Shown: positions 21,336 to 30,061 of the stretch, in pieces
Layout of the letters: each line of letters opens with the position of its first letter
How positions within the stretch are numbered: position 1 is the first letter of the stretch
Assembly (NCBI GenBank): GCA_002794465.1
Contig: MTSL01000107.1
Coordinates: forward strand, 1 to 64,000
Direction of reading: 5' to 3'
Length of the DNA stretch: 64,000 bases
From: Paramicrosporidium saccamoebae
Lineage: Eukaryota; Rozellomycota
Translations under genes and position numbers: made by a program
Notes under the pieces: model-generated
Database searches by the model: none
Told to the model about the DNA's origin: nothing
The model's input: only the letters and a program-made list of their open reading frames with translations

Positions 21336-22295
21336 TCATATCTGTAGAACCTCGGCACATTGATCAAACAAGTCTTGCAGATTAGATGCAGCTTCGCGCT
21401 GGAGTCTGATTTGCTCTTCCAGTTGGGATTTTCTATTTTTTTGCTCCAAGAGACGCTGCTGCCTCGCCAATGAACCATTCTGCCGAAAAGGTGCCTCTTC
21501 TGGGATGGCCTCGCCGTAATATTCAAAATTATCATCATGTGCTTCTTGGAAAGATAGGCGTCTCTCGGTGAAATCGCGTTTTTTAGAGCAAATCTGCTCT
21601 TCAAGCTTCTTAATGGACCGAGTCCCATCGTTTACCTTGGCTTCCAATTGTTGGATAATGTCTTGAAGCTTTGCTGCTCTTGTGTCTGAATCCATGATAA
21701 TTTCCTCAAAGTCCTTTTCCCCTGCTCCCGAGGCCTCGTAGTGTTCTTCAAAATGATCCTCTGACTGTTTAGACACAGTCACAGTCTCCCCAAATCCGAT
21801 CGCTTCTTCTGTTTTTAAGCTTTCAAGCAGGAATTCAGTCAATTCGAGGGCCTCGGCGTCAACTTCCTTCTCATGCGCGCTGCCCATCAGTCTGCGTAGA
21901 TACGCTTCTAGATCCTCAAATTCCAAAGCGTCCCCAATGGATGATAATAGAGGCGGCAAGGTTTCTGGCTCGCCGTGAAGATGAACTTTTCGATAGTTAC
22001 GGGTTGGAGTTGTAGGCGGAGTTATTGCCTCAGTGTGGTCCAGCATCAATTGTTCGGCTGATGTTTTTCTATTCCATCGATACGAACTTTTCGAGCCATT
22101 CACTCTCATGATGACATTTCTTTCAACCATCCTCGTCAATGCTTTTGTAGTAAAGGCTTTCCAGTTCGTGGGCAGTCTCAGGGGACCTTGGACATCTCTC
22201 TCTAGCGTAGTCAGAATGCTCCGCCAGTGGATGGTTCTTGTTTGTGACTTTGCAAATACGTGCTCCACAATTTGTTCATAGCTTGGTCTCCTCAT
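21336..22295 (-). CDS. winged-helix (linker-histone-like) plus coiled-coil protein, copy 2
   Basis: The ATG at 22295 gives 319 residues. Residues 1-70 (RRPSYEQIVEHVFAKSQTRT, LPTNWKAFTTKALTRMVERN, GSKSSYRW) match the layout of copy 1, including P-(A/S)-Y-x-x-I, the shared LPTNWK/FPANWK segment and a terminal Ser-aromatic hairpin. An acidic middle (about 110-200) precedes a coiled coil (AAKLQDIIQQLEAKVNDGTR, LEEQICSKKRDFTERRLSF). Sequence identity to copy 1 is low outside these points, so the duplication is old. It is transcribed away from the Bir1-like gene (90 bp between start codons). Confidence 0.6.
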   Translation of the reverse strand: MRRPSYEQIVEHVFAKSQTRTIHWRSILTTLERDVQGPLRLPTNWKAFTTKALTRMVERNVIMRVNGSKSSYRWNRKTSAEQLMLDHTEAITPPTTPTRNYRKVHLHGEPETLPPLLSSIGDALEFEDLEAYLRRLMGSAHEKEVDAEALELTEFLLESLKTEEAIGFGETVTVSKQSEDHFEEHYEASGAGEKDFEEIIMDSDTRAAKLQDIIQQLEAKVNDGTRSIKKLEEQICSKKRDFTERRLSFQEAHDDNFEYYGEAIPEEAPFRQNGSLARQQRLLEQKNRKSQLEEQIRLQREAASNLQDLFDQCAEVLQI

Positions 22296-22385
22296 ATTTG
22301 CTCGCCGGGTCAAAGTTTACGAGCTTAATGTACCCGTGTAGCCAGAACCATGACTAAGCCTGACGGCACCATGTGATTGGCGGGA

Positions 22386-23612
22386 ATGAGTTCACTCTAC
22401 ACTTTTAACGGACGACTTGCTACTTTTAAAAAGGGCAGCTGGCCTCACAAGTCTGATTATGCTGCCACTCCAGAAACAGTACAACTGCCATCCTTGCTGA
22501 CCAGCTAGATGGCCATGGCCGGTTTCTACAATCGTCCGTTTCCTGGGTCACCAGACAATGTCTGCTGCTTCATGTGTAACAAGAATTTGGACGGCTGGGA
22601 GGCCAGCGACGAGGCCTGGATGGAACATGTCAAACACGCAGCCCATTGTCCACTAGTCCGACTGGATATTGAAGGCAGTCGTCTGTCCACATTCACCATC
22701 GATAACTGGCCACACTTTCACAATCCATCTCTGAATGCTGACAAAATGGCGCGTGCCGGGTTCTTTTACTGGCCTAAATTGCTCCCATCAAAGTCAGAAT
22801 GCGACGACACAAGTGTCTGCTTTCAATGCGGATTGGCTCTCGACGGGTGGGATGCAGATGACGACCCGCGACATGAGCACGCAAAACGGCGTCCAGAATG
22901 TCCGTATATTCGGAGCAATGTTGCCATCCGGCCGTGTTCATTCGAATTTCTGCTTGCCTCAAAACCGGATCAAAACGCTGTCCGACATATTAGTGCCAGG
23001 CCACAGCAGAAGCCCACAGATAAAACGTTTCAACTGCCCACAGTCGCAAAGAAGCCCCCCAAAGCGTCGAGGAAAGGATCAATTGCTCCCAAGTCTGTCG
23101 ATTACGAAGGAACGTCAAAGGCACCGGTGGTAAATGATTATGGGGGGACATTGATTGCACCGACAGGAAGTGGTTATGGGGAAACACTGGTCGTGCCGGT
23201 AGTGTGTGATGATAAGAAACAGTCTATTGCGCCGGTGGTGCGTGAGGAAAGAAAGGCTTCTATTGCTCCAGTGGGGCGCAATGAAAGAAAAACGTCCATT
23301 GCACCATCAGTGAGGAATACCCGAAAGTCATCCATTCTACTGCCAGCGGATGATGACAAAAAGGCGTCCGTTGTAAAATCCATGGTCGAGTCGACGCCTA
23401 AGCAATCTAGGAATTCAGTAGTGAAGAAGGCAAAAGTTTCCACAGACTCGATGCTGCTTACGGGCTTTGAATCAATAATGACAACGACTGATCTGGACAA
23501 GTCGTTAGAATCCTTCCTTGGACATTTAGTCTCCTCCAAACTATCACAATATGATAGGAGGACCGAATTGTTACTATCACAACTCAACGGCGAAGCTATT
23601 AAAGACTTGTAA
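22386..23612 (+). CDS. BIR1: double BIR-domain protein (Bir1/survivin-like)
   Basis: Two exons give 398 residues; the 30-nt intron is 22479-22508. The first exon supplies the start of BIR1 (FNGRLATFKKGSWPHKSDYA). Zinc ligands are C51, C54, H71, C78 in BIR1 and C135, C138, H155, C162 in BIR2 (CFQCGLALDGWDADDDPRHE). In fungi the BIR protein is the Bir1 subunit of the chromosomal passenger complex, which brings Aurora kinase to centromeres. The C-terminal part carries a run of basic-x-Ser-Ile/Val-Ala-Pro repeats (KGSIAP, KQSIAP, KASIAP, KTSIAP, KSSILLP), each resembling an Aurora site. No RING or CARD domain is present, arguing against a classical caspase-directed IAP. Confidence 0.9.
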
Positions 23613-23648
23613 TTTGTAGCTATAATGCTGGGAATTTTATTGCACTAC

Positions 23649-24809
23649 CTATTGCAATTGCTGTTGGGCATATCCCGCCTTTACAATTTGCTGCTGTCGA
23701 GTCGCCTGTTGCTGAGACACTTGCTGCTGTTGCTGTTGTGGTTGCTGTTGCTGCTGCTGTGATTGCTGCTGTGGTTGCTGCTGTTGTGGTTGCTGTTGTT
23801 GCTGCTGTGGTTGCTGTTGCTGCTGCTGTGGTTGCTGCTGCTGTTGCGCTACTTGAGGCTGTCCAGCAGTAGTAGAGGCCACGGCATTAAATTGATCGGC
23901 AAGCTGTTTCAATACTTGTCCTTGATCAGCTGGAACCACAGTAGCTACCCAAGTAGTCGAGTACATAGTCACAACACCTGGAGCCATTGTAGATGTGATT
24001 GTCTGCAGTACACATTGGGGAACCACAGTAGTGGTGGCAACTACAGTACTGACAAAGGGAACCACACGTCGGAGGGATGTCGAGATCATCGATGGGGTCG
24101 GAGTTGGAGTCGGGGTTGGGATAAAAGTCGCGGGTGTGGAAGCAGCTGGCGCCACCAGTTTGGGAGTAGCAATCGGCGTAGTTATCATCGGACTGTTTGA
24201 AGAGTTGGCCGGTGCAACCAGTTTGGGTGTTTCAGGACATGTAGTCACAGTAACCGTTACAGCTCCACTGATTGGTGTTGTCTTTGGAGTAGCCATCGAA
24301 GCTGTCAGCACTACAGTCGGAGTAGTGGCCCTTATTCCGCTTGATGTTGCAAATGCCACTGGCGTGGTAGGCGGGACCACCGGGACCAAAGGCGTAGCCG
24401 CCGGAGGAATAGAGGATATCGAAGGCGTAGTCACCGGAGTGACAGATGGAACCAAAGGGGCAGTGGCTGAAGTGACGGATGGAACCAAAGGAGCAGTGAC
24501 TGGAGTGACAGATGGAACCAAAGGAGCAGTGACTGGAGTGACAGATGGAACCACAGTAACAGTAACGGGAGCAACAGGTGGAACCAAAGGAGGTGCAACG
24601 GGCGCCTTTCCCATTGTGATCAGTATTGTAGTCATGGAAGTAGATGTACTAGTTGTAGTACAAGTGATCGATATGCTTGACTTGAGAGTCGGAGGAGCAT
24701 TCACTGGCGTGATCGTAGGAGCTGAAGCAGCTGGTGCGACTGGAGCAGCCGGAGCGGCATCGATACCGCCAACGAGTAATACACCAAAAAGCAATGTGTT
24801 CGGGATCAT
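23649..24809 (-). CDS. secreted Pro/Thr/Val-rich protein with polyglutamine C-terminus
   Basis: From the ATG at 24809 the product is 386 residues and begins with a good signal peptide (MIPNTLLFGVLLVGGIDA, then AAPAAPVAP). The middle is low complexity: at least four imperfect copies of (S)VTPVTAPLVP between about residues 100 and 150, later blocks of PKLVAPA, and Ser/Thr clusters (CTTTSTSTSMTTI). The last ~90 residues are Gln runs separated by Pro (QQQQPQQQQQ). Pro/Thr-rich composition fits a heavily O-glycosylated wall, spore or polar-filament-type protein, but no homologue is recognised. An upstream in-frame ATG at about 24882 would hide the signal peptide. No GPI signal is visible. Confidence 0.7.
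   Translation of the reverse strand: MIPNTLLFGVLLVGGIDAAPAAPVAPAASAPTITPVNAPPTLKSSISITCTTTSTSTSMTTILITMGKAPVAPPLVPPVAPVTVTVVPSVTPVTAPLVPSVTPVTAPLVPSVTSATAPLVPSVTPVTTPSISSIPPAATPLVPVVPPTTPVAFATSSGIRATTPTVVLTASMATPKTTPISGAVTVTVTTCPETPKLVAPANSSNSPMITTPIATPKLVAPAASTPATFIPTPTPTPTPSMISTSLRRVVPFVSTVVATTTVVPQCVLQTITSTMAPGVVTMYSTTWVATVVPADQGQVLKQLADQFNAVASTTAGQPQVAQQQQQPQQQQQQPQQQQQQPQQQQPQQQSQQQQQQPQQQQQQVSQQQATRQQQIVKAGYAQQQLQ
23700..23860. repeat. CAG/CAA trinucleotide tract encoding polyglutamine
   Basis: On the plus strand this reads as TGCTGT/TGTTGC runs interrupted by GGT, and it encodes the Gln/Pro tail of the secreted protein. Mixed CAG and CAA codons and regular CCA (Pro) breaks suggest selection on the protein and not a pure DNA expansion. 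Confidence 0.85.
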
Positions 24810-25027
24810 TGTCAAGATATTCGTGTCGTCCAAGAGACTGAAATAACTATATGCTCGCCTCTGACAATTCGAATCAGGAATCATTTGTAACCAATCAGAT
24901 TTGCCACATTGTGTAAAAGTAGAACACCAATCCAATCCAATCTAATCTAATCCAACCCAATCCAGTCAGTCCAGGTCATACCTCACAGTATCCTGGGTTT
25001 TTAAACACAAGCATGCAGATAGTGCTG

Positions 25028-25834
25028 TTAACCGATAGAATTTAGTAAAATAAAGTTGCTTATTGAATCAACCAGCGAGTGCCTGGAAATAATCCCAGTC
25101 ACGATAGCCTCCAGTGACCGTTTCAGATCGGTTAATTCTGGAAAATGATTGGTCAGCGCTAGACAGTCCACCGGATCCCTCAGAGAATCAATGTCGGCCA
25201 CAATCTCTCCAAACTCTACATCTAAAGAGCACATTTGCATCAAATATTCAGTAGTACCTTTTAGAATGGCACACTTGTCTTGAAAGACGAGTTTCTCAAA
25301 ACTCGCCAACCGACCTGAGCGCTCTTCCAATGATTTGATAACAGTGCTCAAGGACCGGACTGCGTCTACCTCCTTCTCTCGCCGAGCCTGAACCACATCA
25401 GACGGCAAAGACGCAAGGTATTCAAGAGATTCGGACGTAACTGGACAATTCACGTCAGCATCTTTAGAAAATAGCAACGCTCGACGGCACGCGTTTAAAT
25501 TCCGGCCCTGTTCCCGATAGACCGCAGGCCGCAAAGCCGCAATTGATAAATTCTCCTGGCTAGTATTCTGCGCAAGTGGAGCAGGCTTTGAAAGGATTGG
25601 TCGGGCTTTTACTGGAGCAATTGCAATCTTTGGGGTTGGACAAGGCGCCGGAGCAATAGGAGTCACTTTGGGTTTGATAAGCGGGGCTTTGGACACTCTA
25701 CCAATGGCAGTTTTGCGTTTTTTTGGCGCTTGCTCAACAGCCATGCTTGGAGCGGTCCCGCGCTTCTTGAGGAGAAAGTCGCGCAGCTTTCCACGCATCT
25801 CTTGCGATTCCTCATTCTCCTTGTTATCGTTCAT
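25028..25834 (-). CDS. unknown protein with basic disordered N-terminus and helical C-terminus
   Basis: The ATG at 25834 gives 268 residues. Residues 1-80 are disordered with a bipartite basic signal (APKKRKTAIGRVSKAP) and Pro/Ala/Lys repeats (KPKVTPIAPAPC), fitting a nuclear protein. Residues 120-268 are helical, with one charged heptad-rich segment (ARREKEVDAVRSLSTVIKSL). I do not recognise the family. Its start is 54 bp from the divergent Cdc5 start, so the two genes share a promoter. An ATTGGT/ACCAAT motif sits between them. Confidence 0.65.
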   Translation of the reverse strand: MNDNKENEESQEMRGKLRDFLLKKRGTAPSMAVEQAPKKRKTAIGRVSKAPLIKPKVTPIAPAPCPTPKIAIAPVKARPILSKPAPLAQNTSQENLSIAALRPAVYREQGRNLNACRRALLFSKDADVNCPVTSESLEYLASLPSDVVQARREKEVDAVRSLSTVIKSLEERSGRLASFEKLVFQDKCAILKGTTEYLMQMCSLDVEFGEIVADIDSLRDPVDCLALTNHFPELTDLKRSLEAIVTGIISRHSLVDSISNFILLNSIG

Positions 25835-25888
25835 TTGATTGAAACTGACCAATCAGCGCCGGGGTAACTGAACTTGACCGCGTTCCGT

Positions 25889-27189
25889 ATGAAACACACA
25901 CTCAAAGGTATTCTGTCCAAAAGTAAAGTAACCTGTTTGTAGGAGGGGTCTGGACCAATGTTGAAGATGAAATTCTCAAAGTGGCTGTTATGAAGTACGG
26001 CCGGAACCAGTGGGCACGCATCTCCTCTCTGCTGGTGCGCAAAACCCCCAAGCAGTGCAAGGCCCGCTGGAACGAATGGCTTGACCCACGGATCAAAAAG
26101 ACTGAGTGGAGCAAAGAGGAGGATGAAAAACTGCTGCATCTTGCCAAAGTGTTTCCCAGTCAATGGGGCACCATTTCCGACCTTGTGGGACGGACCTCAC
26201 AAATGTGTCTGGAGAGATATGAGAGACTTTTGGATGCTGCACAGAACGAGGAGGGGGAGGGGGCAGGCACCACACTTTCCGAGGCCCGAAAGTTGAGGCC
26301 GGGAGAGATAGACCCGAGTCCCGAGACCAAAGCCGCCCGTCCAGATCCAATAGATATGGACGAGGATGAGAAGGAAATGTTGGCAGAGGCACGTGCACGT
26401 TTGGCCAATACACAGGGCAAAAAGGCCAAGAGGAAGGCGAGGGAGAAGCTTCTGGACGAGGCGAGACGAGCAGCTGCCCTGCAGAAAAGGAAAGAATTGA
26501 TCGTTGCCGGTCTGCCAGGAATCGCAGTCAAGCAGACGGGGATGGACTATAACAACGAAATTCCCTTTGAACGGAAACCACAGCCCGGCCTATACGATCC
26601 CACTGAAGAGTTGGAAGGGGAAAGGCGGAATCATGAGGAACAGTCGCGGACAAGACAGAAAATAGGACCGACAAAAGAGGCCATCGAATTGGCAGAGCGA
26701 CGAAAGGACGTCCAGAAACAAAAGGAGCGTGTGGAAAAGGGTCATCTTCCTGCTGCTTTGGAACGCAAGCTCCGAGAACAGCAAGCAGCAAGGAGAGTGC
26801 CTCTCAGTCTCCCTGCTCCTCAGATTGGGGATGTCGAGTTGGAGCAAATTGCCAAGATTGGATATGCCAGTGAAGCTGCCAGATTGGCCGCTGAAGAATC
26901 TGCCACTCCGGCAGCATCCACCCTCCGGCCTAACGTGGCTATGACACCGCTATCTCATCGTGGAGGATCATATGGAGGCGCTACGCCGATGAGTTCCACT
27001 ATGAGTGTCACAACTGTAGGCAGAACCCCACTCCGCGATCAGTTGGGGATTAACGCAAGCATCAGACAACACGAACCGTTGGATTCTGCGTCAATGTTGG
27101 ATGCTTTTAATAAGAATCGACTAAGAGAAGCGTTCAAGTCGCTTCCCAAGCCCAAAAATGATTTTGACATTGTAGTTCCCGAAGAATAA
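25889..27189 (+). CDS. CDC5: Cdc5/Cef1 splicing factor, C-terminally shortened
   Basis: Two exons encode 421 residues; the 35-nt intron is 25908-25942, just six codons into the gene. Two Myb repeats follow ([20 protein letters not shown] and [20 protein letters not shown]), then the coiled basic region ([16 protein letters not shown]), the conserved [20 protein letters not shown] and [16 protein letters not shown]. The protein stops directly after [12 protein letters not shown], a position about halfway through human CDC5L (802 residues), so the C-terminal region that binds Prp19-complex partners is missing. Cdc5 is a core component of the Prp19/NTC spliceosome module. The stop is embedded in GAATAAAT. 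Confidence 0.93.
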
Positions 27190-27706
27190 ATCAACTGTTG
27201 CATAGCTTGAACTGTTTACGGGGAGTCTCGGTAATTGCAAGAGCCCATGCCCACTATCTATGGCTCACAGATAAAAGGTCTTTCGATAGTTGTGGGGATC
27301 TACTACATTATATTTACCCTTGATGCTATTGTTGCGTAGTGGGGGATAAATAGTATAGTATGGACTGTCAGGCGGAAAGGGGGGGGGTTTGTTCACTGCT
27401 AATCCTAAAATAGTATGGATACACATCCCACTGTCCTCAAGTACCCAGCAACTAGGTCTTCTCCGAACTAATCAACCCTCTGCTTCTACGTCACACTATG
27501 ATCCACGGATAAAGGATCTCTCGATAGTAGTGGGGATCTGGTATATTTACCCTTGATGGTATGATCCCCAGATAAATGAGCTCGCGGTAGCCATGATAAT
27601 ATACCATGTCTATTATATCTATGCCAGGCCATTCAATATCACGCTATGCTATGGATGGTGCACGGATAAGTAACTTTTTACCTCGGCAATTAATTTGTTA
27701 ACATAG
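27190..27706. repeat. repeat-rich spacer: 66-bp direct repeats interrupted by a MITE-like element
   Basis: The sequence CA(C/G)(A)GATAAA(A)GG(T/A)TCT followed by CGATAGT(T/A)GTGGGGATCT and TATATTTACCCTTGATG occurs at about 27265-27327 and again at about 27503-27558, with a third partial unit (GATCCCCAGATAAATGAGCT) after it. The MITE-like copy 27330-27495 lies exactly at the junction of the first two units. A 9-G run occurs at 27379-27388. No gene is seen. Confidence 0.75.
27330..27495. mobile_element. MITE-like element, subtype 1, inverted copy with 4-bp target duplication
   Basis: Read on the plus strand it starts TGTTGCGTAG and ends CTACGTCACA. The flanks are CTAT on both sides (27326-27329 and 27496-27499), and the neighbouring tandem unit at about 27549-27566 shows the uninterrupted site CCTTGATGGTATGATCC. 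The interior is the reverse complement of the copy at 30916-31119 (GGATACACATCCCACTGTCC, CTGCTAATCCTAAAATAGTA). Confidence 0.8.
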
Positions 27707-28093
27707 ATGCTGCTACTCCGCTCGAGACTTCTGCCTCGTTTCGTCCCCCGAACCATAATCGTGCGCCATTCGCATGAAAACCCATATCCCACCATTCCCG
27801 AGTACGAATCACGCTGGACAACCTTTTTCAACTCTTCGGCCTACGACCAGTTTGAACTCCAACGGGGTCTGAACCATGCATTCAGTTTCGATATTGTGCC
27901 CACTGTGCCCGTGCTGGAGGCTGCATTGAGGGCGGCGAGACGACTAGGCGACTATGCCGCGGCGATGCGCGTATTTGGAGCGTTGAGGCAAAAGTGCAAG
28001 GACGACAAGGAGTATGAAGGGTATGTGAGACATCTAGACTCGCTCAAAACAGAACTTGGAATCTCGGCACCTGAAGACATTGGCCGAATGTAA
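27707..28093 (+). CDS. COX5A: cytochrome c oxidase subunit 5A (yeast Cox6)
   Basis: The 128-residue frame opens with a mitochondrial presequence rich in Leu and Arg (MLLLRSRLLPRFVPRTIIVR). The mature part is typical of the family: YESRWTTFFNSSAYDQFELQ, RGLNHAFSFDIVPTVPVLEA, ALRAARRLGDYAAAMRVFGA and the ending LKTELGISAPEDIG. The subunit sits on the matrix side of complex IV. Its presence implies a respiring mitochondrion, which distinguishes this organism from canonical microsporidia. No intron is needed. Confidence 0.94.
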   Translation: MLLLRSRLLPRFVPRTIIVRHSHENPYPTIPEYESRWTTFFNSSAYDQFELQRGLNHAFSFDIVPTVPVLEAALRAARRLGDYAAAMRVFGALRQKCKDDKEYEGYVRHLDSLKTELGISAPEDIGRM

Positions 28094-28226
28094 ACGTCAA
28101 TTAAATACTTGGCATTTCCAAGTTTGTCCCTAATACTATGCGAGTCTACTAATATATACCCGAGACCTCAATATTGCAAATTTCTAGCTTTATTAGCATG
28201 CGGATCTGCGCTGTAGAAATCCATTT

Positions 28227-30002
28227 CTAATCGTCGTACGGATCGTCAGCTTCGGTGGCATTAGTCCACATTGAGGGCTCCATGACCCCGTCAGCATTCT
28301 TCAATCTCTTCTGATAATGCAGTGTCAGTGGCTTAAACGACGCCTTTTTGCACGGCGTGTATCTGGGTAGGTATCCCAGGTTAGAATAACGTCCGTTCCA
28401 GATGACCATTTTCTGGAAACAGCGCATATATGTTGCATAGACCAAGGTGAGCCAGGTATCACATTGCCAATTCCTGAACTCGGGGGGAAAGTACCAGCCA
28501 AATATCTGCCAATGCGTCCTGGTCACCATGGTCATGGTCATTATTTTGCAATCAAACACCGGGTCGTTGGGACCCACCACGCCCAGACCTTGCTGACGGT
28601 CCAGCTGGCTGGCAAAGGTGTGCAACCAGCCAAATGAACTGAACCGCAGATCGTCATTTACTTGGTAAAAGTACTGGCAACCATCGGCCATGGCCATTGA
28701 GAAGAGAACATTCCAAATGTAGGCTACTGCACCCGACACTCCCAGGCGGACAAAATTGAGACGGACATTTGGGATCCCAAGATTGCGGAATGTTGCCTTT
28801 GCTTTCCCAACGATCCGTTTCATCAACTCGCGATTCTCATAGACCGGATCACCGTCATCGTAGCCCAGATAGAGGGACAATTCATAGCGCCTCAAGTCCT
28901 TCCATCCCAGCGAACGGGCCAGTGTAGGCAGAAAGATGCCCAAGAAGGGCAGATCCCAAAAGTTTGTGACTCCGCGTGAAGTTGTTGGGAATGCCAGTGC
29001 CACCCGTTTTAGAGGCTTCTTGGCTGCTACAATGGGCGGACGACGGTCCTTGAAGAATCGCCATCCATGATGTGCATCGTCCCGGAAACAAAGATTGCAC
29101 ATGTTGATTTTGTCCTCATCATCCCGTGGGGCCACCTGGTCAATCCCAAAGTCACTAGCCAATTCCAGGCGGCTCTCCCACTCTGCACAGCCCTTGGCTA
29201 AATATGGATCCCAGATGGCCTGAATCTCGCATCGGAAGGGCTCCATCTCTGCCACATAACCCTCCGCAATGACCTCACCATAGCACGAGTTCAGACGGAA
29301 ATAGCCATCAGTCTTTAACTTTTCTCTCATTCTCCCAAAAGTCTTTGCCCACATGGCGTTTCCTGTTTTCAAGAACACGGCGTGGCCATGCATTTGGACC
29401 ATTCGGCTAATAAGTGTTGCCCGTAGCGACTTTTCCCCTTCTGCGCTGAAAATTTCCCTATCAATTACCGAGTTCAAGTCTTCAGTCTTATTCAATGCCT
29501 GCATCCCCTCAAATATCCCATATGGTGTCAACACATCTTTGATATCCTGGTACACCACGTTACGCCAGAGCGTCATTTCATCAATTTCGCGGCGCTGAAA
29601 ACCATGGGCAAAGACGTGGATGATGGGCGGATGTTGGGAGACCAGTGGTCGCCAACGATGGATGGAACCCACAAGGTCGCGCAACTCGCGAAATTGGCCT
29701 TTGCCGGCAATCGTGAGGAACACTATATCTCGATACGGATCGATAATCTTTCGCACCCCCCATGGCATGGCAAGCGCCTTGGCAGGAGCTTTGACTGCGC
29801 TGGGCACAATTACATCCTTCTCAATCGTCTTCTTTTGTTGTGTGCCTGACACAATTGGCTTGACCCCTTCTGGTTCAAATACTGTTAGATTCCCATCCAC
29901 CTCTCCTACCATTGACTCTTCAATAACCAGCCAAGCAACTAGCCCCGCCACTACCCCGATAATGAACAGTACTATCCACCATCGGTTCCGAAGCGCAGCC
30001 AT
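28227..30002 (-). CDS. type-II membrane glycosyltransferase-like protein (copy 3)
   Basis: A single exon encodes 591 residues. The N-terminus is a signal anchor (WWIVLFIIGVVAGLVAWLVI). An N-terminal domain (about 80-290) includes YRDIVFLTIAGKGQFRELRD, also found in weaker form in copies 1 and 2. The C-terminal core has VALAFPTTSRGVTNFWDLPF, YLGYDDGDPVYENRELMKRI, YIWNVLFSMAMADG, YFYQVNDDLRFSSFGW (NDD metal-site candidate), LGVVGPNDPVFDCKIM, WQIFGWYFPPEFRNW and CDTWLTLVY. Conserved Cys residues suggest lumenal disulfides. It lacks the introns found in the other two copies. Substrate is unknown. Confidence 0.82.
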   Translation of the reverse strand: MAALRNRWWIVLFIIGVVAGLVAWLVIEESMVGEVDGNLTVFEPEGVKPIVSGTQQKKTIEKDVIVPSAVKAPAKALAMPWGVRKIIDPYRDIVFLTIAGKGQFRELRDLVGSIHRWRPLVSQHPPIIHVFAHGFQRREIDEMTLWRNVVYQDIKDVLTPYGIFEGMQALNKTEDLNSVIDREIFSAEGEKSLRATLISRMVQMHGHAVFLKTGNAMWAKTFGRMREKLKTDGYFRLNSCYGEVIAEGYVAEMEPFRCEIQAIWDPYLAKGCAEWESRLELASDFGIDQVAPRDDEDKINMCNLCFRDDAHHGWRFFKDRRPPIVAAKKPLKRVALAFPTTSRGVTNFWDLPFLGIFLPTLARSLGWKDLRRYELSLYLGYDDGDPVYENRELMKRIVGKAKATFRNLGIPNVRLNFVRLGVSGAVAYIWNVLFSMAMADGCQYFYQVNDDLRFSSFGWLHTFASQLDRQQGLGVVGPNDPVFDCKIMTMTMVTRTHWQIFGWYFPPEFRNWQCDTWLTLVYATYMRCFQKMVIWNGRYSNLGYLPRYTPCKKASFKPLTLHYQKRLKNADGVMEPSMWTNATEADDPYDD

Positions 30003-30061
30003 CCTCTTGTTTACCCACTACACTTGCCATATTAAGCAATCCCCGCAGACCGGGGCTTGAA

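Noticed and set aside
23995-24846. 283-codon plus-strand frame rich in Gly, Val and Thr
   Set aside because: It is the mirror of the repetitive Pro/Thr/Val-rich secreted gene and has no leader or domain of its own.
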